NCBI GenBank assembly: GCA_900473185.1
Contig: UCKU01000010.1
Coordinates: 127,050 to 172,619 of the forward strand
Source: Hyphomicrobiales bacterium
Lineage (GTDB): Bacteria; Pseudomonadota; Alphaproteobacteria; Rhizobiales; Rhizobiaceae
Reading direction: 5' to 3'
DNA: 45,570 bases
Shown: positions 42,506 to 45,570 of the stretch, piece after piece
Position numbering within the stretch: the stretch's first letter is position 1
How the letters are laid out: every line of letters starts with the position of its first letter
Program-made: the position numbers and the translations under genes
The notes under the pieces: model-generated
The model's input: the letters and a program-made list of their open reading frames with translations, nothing else
Databases searched by the model: none
What the model was told of the DNA's origin: nothing

Positions 42506-43489
42506 TCAAACGTGTGCCGTCATCTCTTTTGCCTTTTGACCTGCGGCTGAAAGCGCCTCCCGCGCCGCAGCCAGGTCGATTGTGTTCTGCAGAAATCCAT
42601 GCGTGACGCCGGGTACGACCGTGACCGTCTCGCGGCGCCCGAGCGATTGCAGGCGCTGGTGCAGGATCAGCGTGTCCGAGAGCAGGGGGTCTACGGCCGC
42701 GGCCATGAGGTGCAGCGGCGGCAGGGCCGCAAGCGCTTGGTCGGACGCCGCAAGCGGGCAGGCGAGCGGGTCGAGCCCGACATCACGATCGCCGACATAC
42801 CATTGCCAATAGCGCTGCATCTTGTCGCGCGTCAGGCCAGGCCCGTCGGCGAAATCGCGATAGGAGGCCGTGGTGAAATCGCGCGCGAATGTGCCGTAGA
42901 ACAGGAGCGCTCCAGCCAGTGCCGGGCGTGCGACCTTGTGTTCATGGAGAATGGCCGCAAGCGCGAGATTGGCGCCGGCGGAATCGCCCCCAATAACGAT
43001 GGGACCGGCGCCGACACCGAAAATGGTGGGAGACGACTGCAGTTGACGCAGAGAGGCAACGACATCCGTCAGAGCAGCGGGGTAAGGATGCTCCGGCGCA
43101 AGGCGATAGTCCGGAACCAGCACGGCCATGTCCGTCTCGATTGCCAATACGCGCGCGCAACGCTCATGGCTTTCGGGCGAACAGAACGCGAAGCCCCCGC
43201 CATGGACGAAGAAAACCGCACCCGGTTTCGCCGCATGCGGAATGAACACACGAATTCTCAAGCGCGCGGAACCAAGCGTCGCATCCGGTTCGATCCAGAT
43301 ATCGTGCGCTGATTGCATGGCCGGCAGATCGAGGTTCCAGCGACGGTTTGCTCTTTCCGACTGCGCTCGACCCTCTGCCGGCGGCAGGGTCGTCGGATCG
43401 TGCAGCGGGCCGTCCTCGGCCGCGACACGCGCGAGAAGTGCTGTCATTTCAGGCGACAAAACACCCATGTCAGCTAAGGCGGCACTCAT
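42506..43489 (-). CDS. alpha/beta-hydrolase, hormone-sensitive-lipase family esterase
   Basis: A 327-residue cytosolic esterase. It has the oxyanion-hole motif HGGGF (96-100), the nucleophile Ser170 in GGDSAGAN, the Asp in AAAVDPLLSD and the His in GVTHGF, giving a full catalytic triad. Such enzymes cleave short acyl or aryl esters. It overlaps the GntR gene by 4 bases and precedes the binding-protein gene, so it may remove acyl groups from the imported sugar (inference). No signal peptide is seen, so it acts after uptake. Confidence 0.9.
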   Translation of the reverse strand: MSAALADMGVLSPEMTALLARVAAEDGPLHDPTTLPPAEGRAQSERANRRWNLDLPAMQSAHDIWIEPDATLGSARLRIRVFIPHAAKPGAVFFVHGGGFAFCSPESHERCARVLAIETDMAVLVPDYRLAPEHPYPAALTDVVASLRQLQSSPTIFGVGAGPIVIGGDSAGANLALAAILHEHKVARPALAGALLFYGTFARDFTTASYRDFADGPGLTRDKMQRYWQWYVGDRDVGLDPLACPLAASDQALAALPPLHLMAAAVDPLLSDTLILHQRLQSLGRRETVTVVPGVTHGFLQNTIDLAAAREALSAAGQKAKEMTAHV

Positions 43490-44205
43490 TGTTTGGCATC
43501 CGGGAAGACATCGGGGCCAAGATCGACAATGGTCGCGATATGATGGTGGAGGGCGGCAACCGACCTGGCAGCATCGCCGCTCTCGATCGCCTCGATGATC
43601 GAATGATGGCGCTGGGCGGTGGCAACGAGATCGCGTGGCGTCGTGCTGCGCGAGATCTTGAAGCGGTGATTATGTACTAGGCAACGATGGAGAATGGGAT
43701 CCAGCGCCGGCAGGGCTGCATCCTGGAAGATCCGGCGGTGAAAGTCGCGGTCGAAAGAAGCGAGTTCGAGCTCGTCGCCCTGGCGGGCGGCATCCATCAT
43801 TTCCTCGAAAAGCTGACCCAGGTCGCTTAACAAAGTCCGGCTCGGCGCTTTGATCACGCGCATGATGCCGTTGCACTCGATTTGCTGGCGAACGCGGAAC
43901 ATCTCGATCGCTTCGTCGGCGGTGCAAGCAGAGACCTGAGTACCGCGATGACCCTGGCGCAGAACCAGGCCTTCTTCCTGCAACTGCAGCAAGGCCTCAC
44001 GAACCGTGCCCTGGCTGCAGCCGAAATGTGCCGCAAGGTCGAGCTCCGTCAGTGCCGTTCCGGCGGGCAGCGTTCCGAGCAGAATATCCCGCTTCAGCGC
44101 ATTGAAGGCGCCGGTGGATTTGGCCGGCTTTGCGGCGGCGTGCCTGCCTGCTTGTCTGGCGGGAAAATAAGTCATCAATCTCGCTTCGCAGAAATCCGTT
44201 TGCAT
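43486..44205 (-). CDS. GntR-family regulator of the sugar operon (FCD type)
   Basis: A 239-residue regulator with a winged helix (GAFNALKRDILLGTLPAG to SQGTVREALLQLQEEGLV) and an FCD domain (ASFDRDFHRRIF; HNHRFKI; RHHSIIEAIESGD) whose His/Asp residues suggest a metal-assisted ligand site. The ATG at 44205 lies only 9 bases from a palindrome that is its probable operator; ATG 44175 is an alternative start that leaves more space. It is the first gene of the minus-strand operon and diverges from the transporter ATPase. Confidence 0.92.
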   Translation of the reverse strand: MQTDFCEARLMTYFPARQAGRHAAAKPAKSTGAFNALKRDILLGTLPAGTALTELDLAAHFGCSQGTVREALLQLQEEGLVLRQGHRGTQVSACTADEAIEMFRVRQQIECNGIMRVIKAPSRTLLSDLGQLFEEMMDAARQGDELELASFDRDFHRRIFQDAALPALDPILHRCLVHNHRFKISRSTTPRDLVATAQRHHSIIEAIESGDAARSVAALHHHIATIVDLGPDVFPDAKQ

Positions 44206-44214
44206 GTGCTATCA

Positions 44215-44236
44215 TTATTGATATTGATATCGATAA
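44215..44236. promoter_or_regulatory. palindromic operator in the GntR/ATPase divergent region
   Basis: TTATTGATAT and ATATCGATAA form 10-base inverted arms (9 of 10 paired) around TG, in a short AT-rich gap between the divergent GntR and ATPase genes. Its position over both promoters makes it the likely GntR binding site, giving one switch for import and catabolism. Confidence 0.6.
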
Positions 44237-44276
44237 TTAAGGTCAAGTGCCTAAATGATATCAGGGAGGATTGGGC

Positions 44277-45350
<1,074 letters not shown>

Positions 45351-45570
45351 AACACCGCACGGGCGAAGATCGTTTGGGCAGCGATATATGGCGTTGTCGG
45401 CCGAGGATGGAATTGTCCTGCCAGTGTAGCCGTCCGGTGCGTTCTCTCGTACAGATATCTCAAGTCCATAAAGCAACCTTACGCGGCGTTGGCTGTTGAC
45501 AATGTCGCGCCCTGGCTTTTTTGGCTTGGGCTAATCCAGCGGTCGTCTCAGCCCACGACGTCGCATAGCG
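45351..45570. other. last 220 bases, nothing recognised
   Basis: I see no gene, repeat or clear promoter. A TTGACA occurs near 45495 and a short T-run (CTTTTTTGG) near 45518, but neither sits in a convincing context. The open frame on the minus strand here is partly the shadow of the ATPase gene. Confidence 0.5.

Overview
The window is dense, GC-rich DNA that looks like an accessory replicon or catabolic region of a Rhizobium of the etli/leguminosarum type. The support is a D-apiose/D-apionate catabolic operon of the kind assigned in Rhizobium etli, a BA14K-family protein, a DUF2291 lipoprotein inside a ribose-type ABC operon, a remnant of a rhizobial-type acetoacetyl-CoA synthetase gene, and a small-RNA candidate with the CUCCUCCC loop seen in rhizobial sRNAs. 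No tRNA, rRNA, CRISPR array or intact insertion sequence was seen. The genus is an inference from gene content, not from a marker gene.

Layout. (1) Positions 1-8616, plus strand: the 3' part of a DUF1537 kinase (OiaK-like), ApnO-like oxidoisomerase, a ribose-type ABC transporter (binding protein, DUF2291 lipoprotein, ATPase, permease), an ApsD-like dehydrogenase and an ApnL-like lactonase. Together they would import D-apiose and convert it to 3-oxo-isoapionate 4-phosphate. (2) 8617-9316: non-coding DNA carrying a decayed acetoacetyl-CoA synthetase fragment. (3) 9317-18950: a NitT/TauT-type ABC transporter, an FAD oxidoreductase, a family III CoA-transferase, a crotonase, a LysR regulator and an amidohydrolase on the plus strand, facing a ferredoxin-aldolase pair on the minus strand. 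The same inverted repeat (TTGCC-N5-GGCAA) lies upstream of both units, which suggests one LysR regulon of unknown substrate. (4) 18951-19796: no recognisable gene.

(5) 19797-33166 is the most novel-looking part. It holds a polar-amino-acid-type ABC transporter with a DUF1989 protein, two creatinase-like M24 proteins with altered metal sites, a VOC protein, an M20 amidohydrolase, a D-2-hydroxyacid dehydrogenase, two GntR regulators, the three subunits of a 5-oxoprolinase-type enzyme (PxpA, PxpB, PxpC) and a D-amino-acid aminotransferase. These form four transcription units diverging from two control regions that share an identical 12-bp motif. The gene set fits import and breakdown of a cyclic or N-substituted amino acid, probably ending in a 2-oxo or 2-hydroxy acid. 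I know of no described pathway with this composition.

(6) 33332-37211: an ECF sigma factor with a candidate anti-sigma factor, a periplasmic metal-sensor-like protein, two secreted EF-hand proteins, a small secreted Ser/Gly/Thr-rich protein and a BA14K protein, resembling an envelope or Ca2+/metal stress locus. (7) 37313-37446: a probable sRNA with promoter, CUCCUCCC loop and strong terminator. (8) 37535-45350: a MalFGK-type sugar ABC transporter with a GntR regulator, an esterase, a D-tagatose 3-epimerase-like enzyme and a Gfo/Idh/MocA dehydrogenase, probably for uptake and oxidation-isomerisation of an unidentified, possibly acylated, sugar. The last 220 bases contain nothing recognised.
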